Source of the DNA: Microbacterium sp. LWS13-1.2
Lineage (GTDB): Bacteria > Actinomycetota > Actinomycetes > Actinomycetales > Microbacteriaceae
Assembly: GCF_040144835.1 (NCBI RefSeq)
Contig: NZ_CP151632.1
Location: 2,542,001-2,606,000 of the forward strand
DNA length: 64,000 nucleotides
Direction: 5' to 3'
Below, one piece after another: positions 24,659 through 33,225 of the stretch (position 1 is the first letter of the stretch; every line of letters starts with the position of its first letter). The translations under genes and the position numbers were made by a program. The notes below the pieces were generated by a model. The model was not told the origin of the DNA and made no database searches. It was given only the letters and a program-made list of their open reading frames with translations.

Positions 24659-26053
24659 GTGACTTCTTCGAGCCTCCGCAATCTCCGCGTCGCGATCGTC
24701 GGCGCCGGCCCCGCCGGGATCTACGCCGGCAACATCCTCACCAACTCGGTCGTCGAGGCCGGCGGGTCCGTGTCGATCGATCTGTTCGAGTCGCTGCCGG
24801 CCCCGTACGGGCTCATCCGGTACGGCGTCGCCCCTGACCACCCCCGTATCAAGGGCATCGTCAACTCGCTGCACGAGATGCTCGACGCCGGCACCACGCG
24901 GTTCATCGGCAACGTCGAGGTCGGCCGCGACATCTCGCTCGCCGAGCTGCAGGAGCGCTACGACGCCGTGATCATCGCGACTGGCGCGATCCGCGACGCC
25001 GCCCTCGACATCCCCGGCATCGATCTGCCGGGCTCGTACGGGGCCGCCGACTTCGTGGCCTGGTTCGACGGCCACCCCGACGTGCCGACCGACTGGACGC
25101 TCGACCAGCGCGAGGTCGCCGTCATCGGCAACGGCAACGTCGCGCTCGACGTCGCCCGCGTGCTCGCGAAGCACGCCGTGGACCTGCGCTCCACCGAGAT
25201 CGCCGACAACGTGCTGGCCGGTCTCGAGGCATCGGCGGTCACCGACGTCCACGTCTTCGGCCGGCGAGGCCCCGCCGACATCAAGTTCACGCCGATCGAG
25301 CTGCGTGAGCTCGGCGAGGTGCCGAACGTCGACATCGTCGTGCACGACGAGGACTTCGTCGACGCCGACCCCGCGAACGCGGCCAACAACCAGCTCAAGG
25401 TCATGCTGCGGGTCCTGAACAGCTGGCGCACGCGGGAGTCGACGGGCGCGAGCCGGCGCCTGCACCTGCACTTCTACCACGCGCCCGTGGCGGTGCTCGG
25501 CGAGAGCCGCGTGGAGGGCCTGCGCTTCGAGCGCACCGAGCCGACCGGCGACGGACGCGTGCGCGGCACCGGCGAGTTCCGCGAGATCGCCGTGCAGCAG
25601 GTGTACCGCGCTGTCGGCTACTACGGCACGCCGGTCATCGACGCGCCCTTCGACGAGAGGGCCGGCGTCGTCTCGAACGTCGAGGGACGTGTGAAGGATG
25701 CCGCGACCACCGGCGACGCCGAGGCTCCGGTGATCCCGGGCCTGTACGCCACCGGATGGATCAAGCGCGGGCCGGTCGGGCTCATCGGCCACACGAAGTC
25801 CGACGCGATGGAGACCATCGCGCACCTCGTGTCCGACCTCGAGGCCGGGCGCCTGTCGGCCCCGACCGTCGGCGGCGACGTGCTCGAGGTGCTCGACGAG
25901 CGCGAGGTCGCGTACACGACGTGGGACGGCTGGCTCGCCCTCGACGCGCACGAGCGCGACCTCGGCGCGAACCACGCGCACACCCGCGAGCGCGTCAAGG
26001 TCGTGCCGCGCGACGAGCAGGTCGGCATCTCACGGGGAGTGCTCGTCCAGTGA
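24659..26053 (+). CDS. fprA: Ferredoxin-NADP+ reductase, FprA/adrenodoxin-reductase type
   Basis: A 464-residue flavoprotein: FAD-binding 'VAIVGAGPAGIYAGNIL', 'APYGLIRYGVAPDHPRIKG', NADP-binding 'VIGNGNVALDVARVLAK', and the C-terminal 'GLYATGWIKRGPVGLIGHT' motif of the adrenodoxin reductase family. It transfers electrons from NADPH to the ferredoxin encoded immediately downstream, which can serve the sulfite reductase. The GTG start is 47 nt after cobA; the stop overlaps the ferredoxin start. Length is close to mycobacterial FprA (about 456 residues). Confidence 0.92.
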   Translation: MTSSSLRNLRVAIVGAGPAGIYAGNILTNSVVEAGGSVSIDLFESLPAPYGLIRYGVAPDHPRIKGIVNSLHEMLDAGTTRFIGNVEVGRDISLAELQERYDAVIIATGAIRDAALDIPGIDLPGSYGAADFVAWFDGHPDVPTDWTLDQREVAVIGNGNVALDVARVLAKHAVDLRSTEIADNVLAGLEASAVTDVHVFGRRGPADIKFTPIELRELGEVPNVDIVVHDEDFVDADPANAANNQLKVMLRVLNSWRTRESTGASRRLHLHFYHAPVAVLGESRVEGLRFERTEPTGDGRVRGTGEFREIAVQQVYRAVGYYGTPVIDAPFDERAGVVSNVEGRVKDAATTGDAEAPVIPGLYATGWIKRGPVGLIGHTKSDAMETIAHLVSDLEAGRLSAPTVGGDVLEVLDEREVAYTTWDGWLALDAHERDLGANHAHTRERVKVVPRDEQVGISRGVLVQ

Positions 26054-26379
26054 CGTATGTGATCGCCCTGCCGTGCGTCGATGTGAAGGACCGCGCCTGC
26101 ATCGACGAGTGCCCGGTGGACTGCATCTACGAGGGTGAGCGGTCGCTGTACATCCACCCCGACGAGTGCGTCGACTGCGGCGCCTGCGAGCCGGTGTGCC
26201 CGGTCGAGGCGATCTACTACGAAGATGACCTGCCCGAGGAATGGCAGGACTACTACACCGCGAACGTCGAGTTCTTCGACGACATCGGGTCGCCCGGCGG
26301 TGCGGCCAAGACCGGCGTCATCGCGAAGGACCATCCGGTCATCGCGGCGCTTCCTCCCCAAGGAGACGGCCATGACTGA
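26050..26379 (+). CDS. fdxA: 7Fe ferredoxin (FdxA type)
   Basis: A 109-residue ferredoxin with Cys at 9, 17, 21, 25, 40, 43, 46 and 50. By comparison with Azotobacter FdI, C9, C17 and C50 hold a [3Fe-4S] cluster and C21, C40, C43 and C46 a [4Fe-4S] cluster, with C25 free. The C-terminal half has the acidic 'EEWQDYYTANVEFF' segment common to actinobacterial FdxA. GTG start overlaps the fprA stop, so reductase and carrier are made together. Probable electron donor to sulfite reductase. Confidence 0.93.
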   Translation: MTYVIALPCVDVKDRACIDECPVDCIYEGERSLYIHPDECVDCGACEPVCPVEAIYYEDDLPEEWQDYYTANVEFFDDIGSPGGAAKTGVIAKDHPVIAALPPQGDGHD

Positions 26380-27337
26380 CCCCCATCCCGCGGCGGAGTC
26401 GACCGAGGTCGACGTCGTCATCATCGGCGGCGGCCCCGCGGGGCTCTCGGCCGCCCTCAACCTCGGGCGCGCCCGCGCCTCGGTCGTGCTGGTCGACGCC
26501 GGGCGGCCGCGCAACGCCGCCACGCTGCGCTCGCACGGCTTCCTCACGCGCGACGGCGTGCCGCCGCTCGAGCTGCGCAAGCTCGCCCGCGCCGAGCTCG
26601 CCGCCTACTCGAACGTGCGCGTGCTCGATCGCACCGTCGTCACGGCGCTGCTCGAGAACGAGGGCGGCGACGGGCTACGCTTCATCGCGGCGCTGCACGG
26701 CCGGGGCTCCGGCATCCCGCCCGCCGTCGCGGCGCGATCCGTGCTCGTGGCCACCGGGCTCCGCGAGACCCTGCCCGACATCCCGAGCCTGCGCGCGTTC
26801 TACGGCATGACGATCTTCAGCTGCGCCGCCTGCGACGCGTGGGAGCTGCAGGACCGTCCGCTCGCGCTGATCGGCGAGACGCCCGACCTGGCCGCGCGCG
26901 CCCGGCTGATCGCCCGCTGGACCGACCGGCTCACCGTCTTCACCAACGGGTCGGATGCCGTCGACACGGTCGAAGCGGCGGAACTCGCGGCATCCGGGAT
27001 CGTCGTCGAGAGACGGTCGATCGACGACCTCGAAGGCGACCGCGGTACGGTGTCGGCCGTGCGGCTCGTCGACGGCACCCGCGTCGAGATCGACGGCGGC
27101 TTCGTGCGACCCCAGTGGCACCCGGCGCTCGATTTCGTCGGCGGCATCGAGCTCGACCGCGACGAGTTCGGCAATCTGGTCACCGATCGCTCCGGGCGCA
27201 CGTCCGTCGCGGGGCTGTACGCCGCGGGGGATGCCGCCTCACCGGGTCCGCAGCAGCTCATCGTCGCCGCCGGCCAGGGAGCCCGCGCCGCCGCGGTGCT
27301 CGTGCACGACCTCGTCGGGGTCCGCACCGCCCACTGA
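26372..27337 (+). CDS. Thioredoxin-reductase-like NAD(P)/FAD oxidoreductase
   Basis: A 321-residue two-domain flavoprotein: 'VVIIGGGPAGLSAALNLGRA' at the N-terminus, a redox-active CxxC (CAAC) in 'FSCAACDAWELQDRPLALIG', and the closing FAD motif 'GLYAAGDAASPGPQQLIVAAG'. The NAD(P)-binding loop is atypical ('ALIGETPDLAARARL') because GxGxxA is missing, so cofactor preference is unclear. It overlaps the ferredoxin gene by 8 nt and is preceded by AAGGAG. A role in thiol or polysulfide redox near sulfite reduction is possible. A second, related flavoprotein is at 46148. Confidence 0.85.
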   Translation: MTDPHPAAESTEVDVVIIGGGPAGLSAALNLGRARASVVLVDAGRPRNAATLRSHGFLTRDGVPPLELRKLARAELAAYSNVRVLDRTVVTALLENEGGDGLRFIAALHGRGSGIPPAVAARSVLVATGLRETLPDIPSLRAFYGMTIFSCAACDAWELQDRPLALIGETPDLAARARLIARWTDRLTVFTNGSDAVDTVEAAELAASGIVVERRSIDDLEGDRGTVSAVRLVDGTRVEIDGGFVRPQWHPALDFVGGIELDRDEFGNLVTDRSGRTSVAGLYAAGDAASPGPQQLIVAAGQGARAAAVLVHDLVGVRTAH

Positions 27338-27438
27338 GACGCACGGCATCCTCGCCGAGTCCTTACGAAGTCCTTTCGCACCGGCGGGAAGGCGCCTGGA
27401 CCGGTGCAGGCGCTCCGCCGGAGACCTATCCTGACCAC

Positions 27439-28143
27439 GTGAGCACGGTGCTGGTCGTCGACGACGATGAGGACGTCGGCGACGTCGTCGCCGCGTACCT
27501 CCGCAGCGCCGGTCTCGTCGTGCGGCGGGCCGCGGACGGGATCGACGCGCTCCAGGCGGTCGTCGCGGATCGTCCTGACATCGTCGTGCTCGACCTCATG
27601 CTGCCCGGCATCGACGGCCTGGAGGTCTGCCGGCGGCTCCGGCAGAGGTCGCCGGAGCTCCCCATCGTGATGCTGACCGCCCGAGGCGAGGAGGACGACC
27701 GCATCCGCGGGCTCGAGGTCGGGGCCGACGACTACGTGACCAAGCCGTTCAGCCCGCGCGAGCTGGTGCTGCGCGTGCAGTCGGTGCTGCGGCGCAGCGT
27801 CTCGCCCGCCGCCGACCTGTCGGCCCCCGCGGAACTGCCCGACGTCGCGGTCGACGGCGACCTCGTCATCGACCGGCGCGCCCGTCGTGTGCACCTGGCC
27901 GGCAGCGAGCTCTCGCTCACCGTGCGCGAGTTCGACCTGCTCTCGTGGCTCGTCGCGCACCCGGGGGACGCCCTGCGCCGGGACGACCTGATGCGGGACG
28001 TGTGGGGCTGGGACTTCGGCGACCCCTCGACCGTGACCGTGCACGTGAGCAGGTTGCGCGACAAGATCGAGCACGACCCCGCGGCACCGCGGCGGCTTGT
28101 GACGGTGTTCGGCGTCGGGTATCGCTGGGATGCCGCGCCATGA
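27439..28143 (+). CDS. OmpR/PhoB-family response regulator
   Basis: A 234-residue regulator. The receiver domain has the acidic pocket 'VVDDDED', phospho-acceptor Asp52 in 'IVVLDLMLPG', Thr in 'VMLTARGEED' and Lys about 102 in 'DDYVTKPF'. The C-terminal winged helix has 'ELSLTVREFDLLSWLVAHP' and 'VTVHVSRLRDKIE'. The GTG start is exactly 6 nt after TATCCT (27427-27432), so the message is probably leaderless. The stop overlaps the kinase start (ATGA), forming a standard two-component pair. Stimulus unknown. Confidence 0.93.
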   Translation: MSTVLVVDDDEDVGDVVAAYLRSAGLVVRRAADGIDALQAVVADRPDIVVLDLMLPGIDGLEVCRRLRQRSPELPIVMLTARGEEDDRIRGLEVGADDYVTKPFSPRELVLRVQSVLRRSVSPAADLSAPAELPDVAVDGDLVIDRRARRVHLAGSELSLTVREFDLLSWLVAHPGDALRRDDLMRDVWGWDFGDPSTVTVHVSRLRDKIEHDPAAPRRLVTVFGVGYRWDAAP

Positions 28144-29150
28144 CCGTCTCGACGGACGCCCTGCTGTTCTCCGCCGGCGCCGCGGCGGCGACCGGCATCG
28201 TCGGCGCGGCGCTGGTGCTGGCGCTCGCCCGCGTGCGCGTGGCGGCCGCCGCCGTCGTCGCCCCGCTGGTGGTCGTGCTGTCGATCGCGGTGGGCGTCGT
28301 CGTCGGCGCCGCCTCGATGCTCCTCACCGCCGGCGACATGACCGGCCTGCTGCTCGTGCTGCTCGCCAGCGTGCCGGCCGCCCTCGCCGCCGGCATCGTC
28401 ATCGCCGCCCGCATCCAGTCCGCCGCACGCGCCGCCGAGCGCGCCGCCGCGGCCGCCGAGACGGAGCGCCGGGTCGAGGGACAGCGACGCGACCTCGTGG
28501 CGTGGATCTCGCACGACCTGCGCACACCGCTCGCCGGCATCCGTGCGACCGCCGAGGGCATCCACGACGGCGTGCTGCCCGACACCGCCGCGGCCGCCAC
28601 CACGATCCAGCGCAACGCAGAGCGCATGAGCGACATGGTGGACGACCTCCTCACGCTCTCCCGGCTGCAGGCGCCGTCGGTCGCGCTGGAACGCACCGAC
28701 GTCGATGTCGGCGACCTCGTGTCCGACACCGTGGCCTCCTTGCGTCCCCTCGCCGATGCCGGCGGCGTCACGCTGTCGGGACGCGCCGAGACCGGCGCGC
28801 GCGCGCGGGTGGCCGCCCCCGAGCTGCGCCGGGCCGTGGCGAATCTGGTGGCCAACGGCATCCGTCACTCGCCGTCCGGCTCGATGGTGGAGACCACCGT
28901 CGAACTGCACGACGGCGCATTCCGCATCGCGGTCGCGGACGCGTGCGGCGGCATCGCCGCGGACGACCTGCCGCACGTCTTCGAGACAGGGTGGCGTGGC
29001 AGCGCGGCACGGCCGACGGATGCCGGCGCCGGGCTCGGCCTCGCGATCGTCCGCGGCGTCGCCGACGCGCATCGCGGCTCCGCCACCGTCCGCAATGCGA
29101 CGGCAGGATGCGTGTTCGAACTGGAGCTGCCTCTGCGCTCCGCGGTGTGA
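28140..29150 (+). CDS. Sensor histidine kinase
   Basis: A 336-residue kinase with three membrane helices in the first 92 residues and almost no extracellular loop, so the signal is likely sensed within the membrane. The dimerisation domain contains His125 in 'DLVAWISHDLRTPLAGIRA', followed by the N-box 'LRRAVANLVANGIRHSP', G1 'VADACGGI' (canonical Asp with Gly-Gly) and 'GAGLGLAIVRGVADAHRG'. It is the partner of the response regulator with which it overlaps by 4 nt. It ends 3 nt before the convergent PadR gene. Confidence 0.93.
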   Translation: MTVSTDALLFSAGAAAATGIVGAALVLALARVRVAAAAVVAPLVVVLSIAVGVVVGAASMLLTAGDMTGLLLVLLASVPAALAAGIVIAARIQSAARAAERAAAAAETERRVEGQRRDLVAWISHDLRTPLAGIRATAEGIHDGVLPDTAAAATTIQRNAERMSDMVDDLLTLSRLQAPSVALERTDVDVGDLVSDTVASLRPLADAGGVTLSGRAETGARARVAAPELRRAVANLVANGIRHSPSGSMVETTVELHDGAFRIAVADACGGIAADDLPHVFETGWRGSAARPTDAGAGLGLAIVRGVADAHRGSATVRNATAGCVFELELPLRSAV

Positions 29151-29153
29151 ATC

Positions 29154-29801
29154 TCAGGCCTCCGGGGCGTCGCCCTGTAGGGCGTCGCGTCCGGGGGCGA
29201 GCATCTCGCGCACCTGGTCGCCGTGCGTAGTGGCGGGGGTCACCGTGTCGGGCCACGACGCGATCTGGTCCTCGGCCCAGTCCGCCCACGCGACGATGTG
29301 CTCGTAGTGGCCGATCATGAAGGTGTTCGCGAGCGCGAAGAGGTGGCGGCGCTCGGGGAACGTGCCACCTGTGACGCTGATGTATGCGGCGTAGCGGGCG
29401 AACATCTCTCGGTTGGCAAGAGCCCGCTCCTTCGTCTGCGCGAGCGTGCGGCGGAGATCCTCGACCGACCCCTGGTCGGCGAGCAGGACCCGCACCATCC
29501 CCTCGAACTCGAGGGTCGGCGGACGCACGGGCGTGCTCAGCCAGGCGGCGAGCGCCTCGCGGCCGGCCGCGGTGATCGAGTAGATCGTCCGGGCCCGCTT
29601 GCCGGTGCGCTCCTGCCGGGTCTGCACGAAACCCTCCTCGCTGAGGCGATTCAGGACGGCATAGCGGCCGCGGTCGGCCGATGGCCACAGCTCCGCGACA
29701 CCGCGACCGAGCTGCTCGGCGAGCTGATACGCCGACCAGTCGTGGTCGGCCAGGAGGCCCAGGATGAGGTAGCCCGTGGTCGAGAGTTCGCGATCGGCCA
29801 C
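29154..29801 (-). CDS. PadR-family transcriptional regulator
   Basis: A 215-residue regulator: N-terminal winged helix ('LSTTGYLILGLLADHDWSAY', 'YAVLNRLSEEGFV', 'TIYSITAAGREALAAWL') and a C-terminal helical dimerisation domain (about 90-200) of the VirR/PadR-C type. The GTG at 29801 is supported by a GGAAGGAG box about 6 nt upstream; the open frame continues further but lacks family similarity. PadR proteins usually repress a neighbouring gene in response to small ligands. Here the only neighbours are the convergent kinase and the divergent membrane protein at 30095, which may be its target. Confidence 0.87.
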   Translation of the reverse strand: MADRELSTTGYLILGLLADHDWSAYQLAEQLGRGVAELWPSADRGRYAVLNRLSEEGFVQTRQERTGKRARTIYSITAAGREALAAWLSTPVRPPTLEFEGMVRVLLADQGSVEDLRRTLAQTKERALANREMFARYAAYISVTGGTFPERRHLFALANTFMIGHYEHIVAWADWAEDQIASWPDTVTPATTHGDQVREMLAPGRDALQGDAPEA

Positions 29802-29877
29802 GGTGGGCTCCTTCCTCTTCGCATCGGCTTCCGTCGCAGAGCGTAAAAGAAATCCCGCCGGCGCGCGATCGAGCCTA

Positions 29878-29894
29878 TACTGCGGAGTGCAGTA
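29878..29894. promoter_or_regulatory. Candidate PadR operator with overlapping TATACT -10 box
   Basis: Perfect inverted repeat TACTGC-N5-GCAGTA. TATACT at 29876-29881 on the plus strand looks like a -10 box, placing the operator over a promoter. It is 77 nt upstream of the PadR start. Confidence 0.5.
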
Positions 29895-29972
29895 ATCGGT
29901 GGTCGCGGCATCCCGTGTGGGGACAGGGACCGTTTCCGAGGACGGGCACGACGTGGGGGCGCGGGCTCGTCC

Positions 29973-30006
29973 GTGCGGCGGGCGATCTGGGGATCGCCCG
30001 CCGCAC
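29973..30006 (+). other. Strong hairpin in the leader of the 30095 gene
   Basis: GTGCGGCGGGCGAT (29973-29986) and ATCGCCCGCCGCAC (29993-30006) form a perfect 14-bp stem with a 6-nt loop. It lies between the TATACT box and the start codon at 30095, so it would be in the 5' leader. Attenuator or terminator; there is no T run. Confidence 0.5.
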
Positions 30007-30094
30007 ATCCCTCGCCCGGCACGCTGCCCGACACGATGCTGCGGCCCGTCGGCGCACGATCGCCTTCGCCCCCGGGTGAGGGAGGATTGCCTCG

Positions 30095-31108
30095 ATGTCA
30101 ACGCCGACCGACCTGCCGCTGGACGAGCTCCGCGCTCTCCAGGCGCGCGCCTACGGGCGCGATGCCGACATCCACTCCGATCCCGCAGCGCTGGCGCGGC
30201 TGCACGAGCTCGAGGCCATGGCGTCCGCCGCGCGTGCCGGGTCGACCGCGCCGGCAGCCGACGCCGCTCCGGGGATGGAGTCGGCAACCCGCGTCGAGAC
30301 GGCGGCAGGCGGCGCGCCGGCAGACATCGGCGCCGATGGGGCATCGCGGGCAAGCGCACCCGGGGCGGCTGTCCGTCAGCCGACGCTCCCGGGTGAGGGC
30401 GGAGCAGGGACGGATGCCGCAGCCGGCGCGCACCGCGCCGCCACGGCCTCGGCTGAACCCGCACCGGGATCCGATGCTCCCACGCCGATGGCCGGGGCGG
30501 CGACGCCACCCGGTGCCATTGCCGGCGCCGGGGTGCGGCGCGGCGTCTCCGAAGCTGCGGACGCCGATGCCGGACCGGCGACGACCGACCCCGGCGGTGA
30601 TGACGCTCCGGCCTCGGACATGTCCGCGGAGGCGCCGGTCCGGCCATGGTGGCGCCGCATCCCGGTGCTGTGGGCGGCCTCGGTCGTCGCCGCCTTGCTC
30701 ATCGGCGCGGGGCTGTCCACCTGGATCCAGAACATCGAGGAGGGCGGAGTCGCCGTCCTGAGCGAGGATGCGGAGGCCGAGTGGCCGGACGAGTCCTTCG
30801 GGGTACGCCCCTCGGGTGGCCGCGTCTTCGACGACTTCCACGGCCTCCGCGTGCTGTCTCTTCGCCAATCCGTCGTACCGGGCAGCTCCCAGACCTGCCT
30901 CTACATCCTGACCCCGCCGGATGGGTTCGGTGCGGGCAGCTGTGCTGCCGGGTCATATCCGGCGTCGGCGTCCTTGGAGGTCGTCCAGTCGTCGCCCGAA
31001 AAGCTGCGCGAGCGCTTCCCGCTGGGCACGTCGCTCCAGTTCGTGCTCGAGGGGCCGAACGTGCGGGTCTACGCGCGGGAGCCGAGCATCGTCGAGCCGA
31101 CGCCCTGA
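30095..31108 (+). CDS. Single-pass membrane protein, paralogue of the 301-1182 gene
   Basis: A 337-residue protein of unknown function. Its N-terminus 'LDELRALQARAYGRDADI' and its C-terminal 'LRERFPLGTSLQFVLEG' match the protein at 301-1182. Between them are an Ala/Gly/Thr-rich, low-complexity linker of about 140 residues, one membrane helix ('VLWAASVVAALLIGAGL', about 190-210) and an extracytoplasmic domain with two Cys residues. A GAGGGAGG box precedes the ATG. It lies divergent from the PadR gene and convergent with dcd. The linker is much longer than in the paralogue. Confidence 0.8.
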   Translation: MSTPTDLPLDELRALQARAYGRDADIHSDPAALARLHELEAMASAARAGSTAPAADAAPGMESATRVETAAGGAPADIGADGASRASAPGAAVRQPTLPGEGGAGTDAAAGAHRAATASAEPAPGSDAPTPMAGAATPPGAIAGAGVRRGVSEAADADAGPATTDPGGDDAPASDMSAEAPVRPWWRRIPVLWAASVVAALLIGAGLSTWIQNIEEGGVAVLSEDAEAEWPDESFGVRPSGGRVFDDFHGLRVLSLRQSVVPGSSQTCLYILTPPDGFGAGSCAAGSYPASASLEVVQSSPEKLRERFPLGTSLQFVLEGPNVRVYAREPSIVEPTP

Positions 31109-31112
31109 GCGT

Positions 31113-31718
31113 TCAGGAGCCGCGGCTCCCGGCATCCCTGTCCCCCACGTTCGTGCGGTGGAAGTTCTGGAACGAGCGCGATGCCGTGGGCCCCCGCTGA
31201 CCCTGATACCGGTTGCCATAGGGACCGGAGCCGTAGGGGCTCTCGGCGGGCGAGGTGAGCCGGAAGTAGCAGACCTGCCCGATCTTCATGCCCGGCCACA
31301 GCTTGATCGGGAGCGTCGCGACGTTCGACAGCTCGAGCGTGACGTGACCCGTGAACCCCGGGTCGATGAAGCCGGCGGTCGAGTGCGTCAGCAGGCCGAG
31401 ACGACCGAGCGACGACTTGCCCTCGAGACGGGCCGCGATGTCGTCGGGGAGCGAGATCTGCTCGAACGTGGACCCGAGCGCGAACTCGCCGGGGTGCAGG
31501 ATGAACGGCTCGGAGGGGTCGACCTCGATGAGCCGCGTGAGCTCGGGCTGGTCCTCGGCCGGATCGATGAACGGGTACTTGTGGTTGTCGAAGAGACGGA
31601 AGTACCGGTCGAGCCGCACGTCGACGCTGGAGGGCTGCACCATCGCCGGGTCCCACGGATCGAGCCCGATGCGTCCCGCGTCGATCTCGAGCCGGATGTC
31701 GCGGTCACTGAGCAGCAC
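31113..31718 (-). CDS. dcd: dCTP deaminase (actinobacterial, probably dUMP-forming)
   Basis: A 201-residue trimeric deaminase: '[16 protein letters not shown]', '[15 protein letters not shown]', '[20 protein letters not shown]' with the catalytic Glu region '[12 protein letters not shown]', and '[15 protein letters not shown]'. The sequence is very close to Mycobacterium tuberculosis Dcd as I remember it, an enzyme that both deaminates and hydrolyses to dUMP, so the bifunctional reaction is likely here. GTG start 6 nt after TAGGCT (minus strand, bases 31725-31730) indicates a leaderless transcript. Convergent with the 30095 gene, 4 nt apart. Confidence 0.95.
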   Translation of the reverse strand: MLLSDRDIRLEIDAGRIGLDPWDPAMVQPSSVDVRLDRYFRLFDNHKYPFIDPAEDQPELTRLIEVDPSEPFILHPGEFALGSTFEQISLPDDIAARLEGKSSLGRLGLLTHSTAGFIDPGFTGHVTLELSNVATLPIKLWPGMKIGQVCYFRLTSPAESPYGSGPYGNRYQGQRGPTASRSFQNFHRTNVGDRDAGSRGS

Positions 31719-31850
31719 GCAGCCAGCCTATCCGGGCGGCGTCCTCGCCGACCGAACGTGACGGGCCCTACGCTCGAGACGACGATGACGGAAGCCGCCG
31801 CCCGGCGTGCACCCACCCGTGCGCCGCCGGACCCGACAGAGAGGGATGAC

Positions 31851-33071
31851 ATGGCGACCGTTCTCTTCTGCCCGGTGACGTTCAACCTGGCCGAGACCAC
31901 GCGCATGATCCAGGTCGCACGAGCCATGGATCCCGTGCACCGGATCGTCTTCATGGGCTACGAGGACGACTACGTCGGACTCATCAGCGAGGCGGGGTTC
32001 GAGTACGTCTCGTGCACGCCGGTGTTCACCTCGCGCGAGCGGGACCAGCTGATCGCTTTCGACCAGGGCAAGACGCTCAAAAGCCCGCTGACGCGCGAGC
32101 TCGTGGGCGCCCGCGTCGACGTCGAACGGCAGCTCATCCGCGAGCATTCCGCCGCCGCCGTCGTGACGGGATCGAACCTGACGTCGTACATCTCGGCCCG
32201 CGCCGAGCAGGTGCCGCTCTTCTACCCGGTGCCGTTCGCGCTGACCGAGCCGCAGGTGCGGCAGGCGCGCCACCTGTTCCTCGTCGGCGGGCGCGGGCGC
32301 GTGTCTCGGTTCGCTGATCTGCTGGCCACGGCGGCCTTCCGGTGGATCTACACGAAAGCTCCGCTCGCGCCTGGGGCGTTCGCCCAGGTCGCCGCGGACA
32401 ACGGCGTGCCGCCGCTGCGCACGGTCGCCTCCCTCATCACCGCGGACCGGAACCTGATCACCGAGATGCCGTGGGAGCTCCACGGCTTCACCCTGCCCGA
32501 CGGCTTCGAGCGCGTGGGTCCGATCTTCGCCCACATCGACGCTCCGCTTCCCGAGATCGTCGAGCAGCTCGCAGCGGCCGCCGAGCCGCTGGTCTATCTC
32601 GGGCTCGGCTCGTCGGCCAACCGCGAACTCGCCCTGCGTGCGGCCCGCGCGCTCGGCACGCTGCCCGTGAACGTCGTCGCCCCGATCGCCCACTACCTCG
32701 AACCGGGTGACGACCTTCCGCCGAACGTCCACGTCACCGACCTCCTCCCCGCTCACCGTCTCGGCGGTCTCGTCGACGCGGCGGTGCTCCACGGTGGACA
32801 GGGAACCGTCCAGACGGCGTGCGCCAACGGCATCCCCTTTGTCGGAATGGGGCTGCAGCCCGAGCAGACCTGGCACGTGCGCATGTGCGAGAAGCGCGGA
32901 CACGCCATCGCGATCCCACCGAAGCGTGCCGGATCGCCCGAGTTCCTCGACGCCGTGCGCCGCGTGCTGTCCGACCCCGGCATCCGCTCCGTCGCCCGAG
33001 ACGTGCAGCGGGCGTACGCAGACGAGGACGGAGCCGCGGCCAGCGCGCGCATCATCGAGGCATCGCTCTGA
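31851..33071 (+). CDS. Glycosyltransferase of the GT1/MurG-like (GT-B) fold
   Basis: A 406-residue protein. The N-terminal Rossmann half begins 'VLFCPVTFNLAETTRMIQVA', and the C-terminal half carries 'PLVYLGLGSSANRELAL' and 'VDAAVLHGGQGTVQTACANGIPFVG', the nucleotide-sugar donor motif shared by UGT-type enzymes (HGGxGT, here HGGQGT). Expected to transfer a sugar from a UDP- or dTDP-sugar to a small acceptor. ATG 31851 is preferred because of the GAGAGGGA box about 6 nt upstream; ATG 31785 would add 22 charged residues. Acceptor unknown and neighbours give no hint. Confidence 0.85.
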   Translation: MATVLFCPVTFNLAETTRMIQVARAMDPVHRIVFMGYEDDYVGLISEAGFEYVSCTPVFTSRERDQLIAFDQGKTLKSPLTRELVGARVDVERQLIREHSAAAVVTGSNLTSYISARAEQVPLFYPVPFALTEPQVRQARHLFLVGGRGRVSRFADLLATAAFRWIYTKAPLAPGAFAQVAADNGVPPLRTVASLITADRNLITEMPWELHGFTLPDGFERVGPIFAHIDAPLPEIVEQLAAAAEPLVYLGLGSSANRELALRAARALGTLPVNVVAPIAHYLEPGDDLPPNVHVTDLLPAHRLGGLVDAAVLHGGQGTVQTACANGIPFVGMGLQPEQTWHVRMCEKRGHAIAIPPKRAGSPEFLDAVRRVLSDPGIRSVARDVQRAYADEDGAAASARIIEASL

Positions 33072-33150
33072 TCGACGCGGGCGGATGCCGCGACTTCGTG
33101 CCCACGGCATCCGCTCTGTTATCCTTGCCACGCGCCGGCATCCGGCGTCC

Positions 33151-33221
33151 GGGGCTGTAGTTCAATGGCAGAACTTCTGCTTCCCAAGCAGACAGCGCGG
33201 GTTCGATTCCCGTCAGCCCCT
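33151..33221 (+). tRNA. tRNA-Gly, anticodon CCC
   Basis: Full cloverleaf of 71 nt: acceptor GGGGCTG/CAGCCCC with discriminator T, D stem GTTC/GAAC, anticodon stem TCTGC/GCAGA with loop TTCCCAA (anticodon CCC), 4-nt variable region, T arm GCGGG-TTCGATT-CCCGT. The CCA end is not encoded. Confidence 0.95.
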
Positions 33222-33225
33222 CCCT

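Noticed and set aside
29802..30647. Upstream extension of the PadR reading frame
   Set aside because: The frame is open for 280 more codons, but PadR homology starts at 29801 with a good ribosome binding site; the extension is antisense to the 30095 gene.
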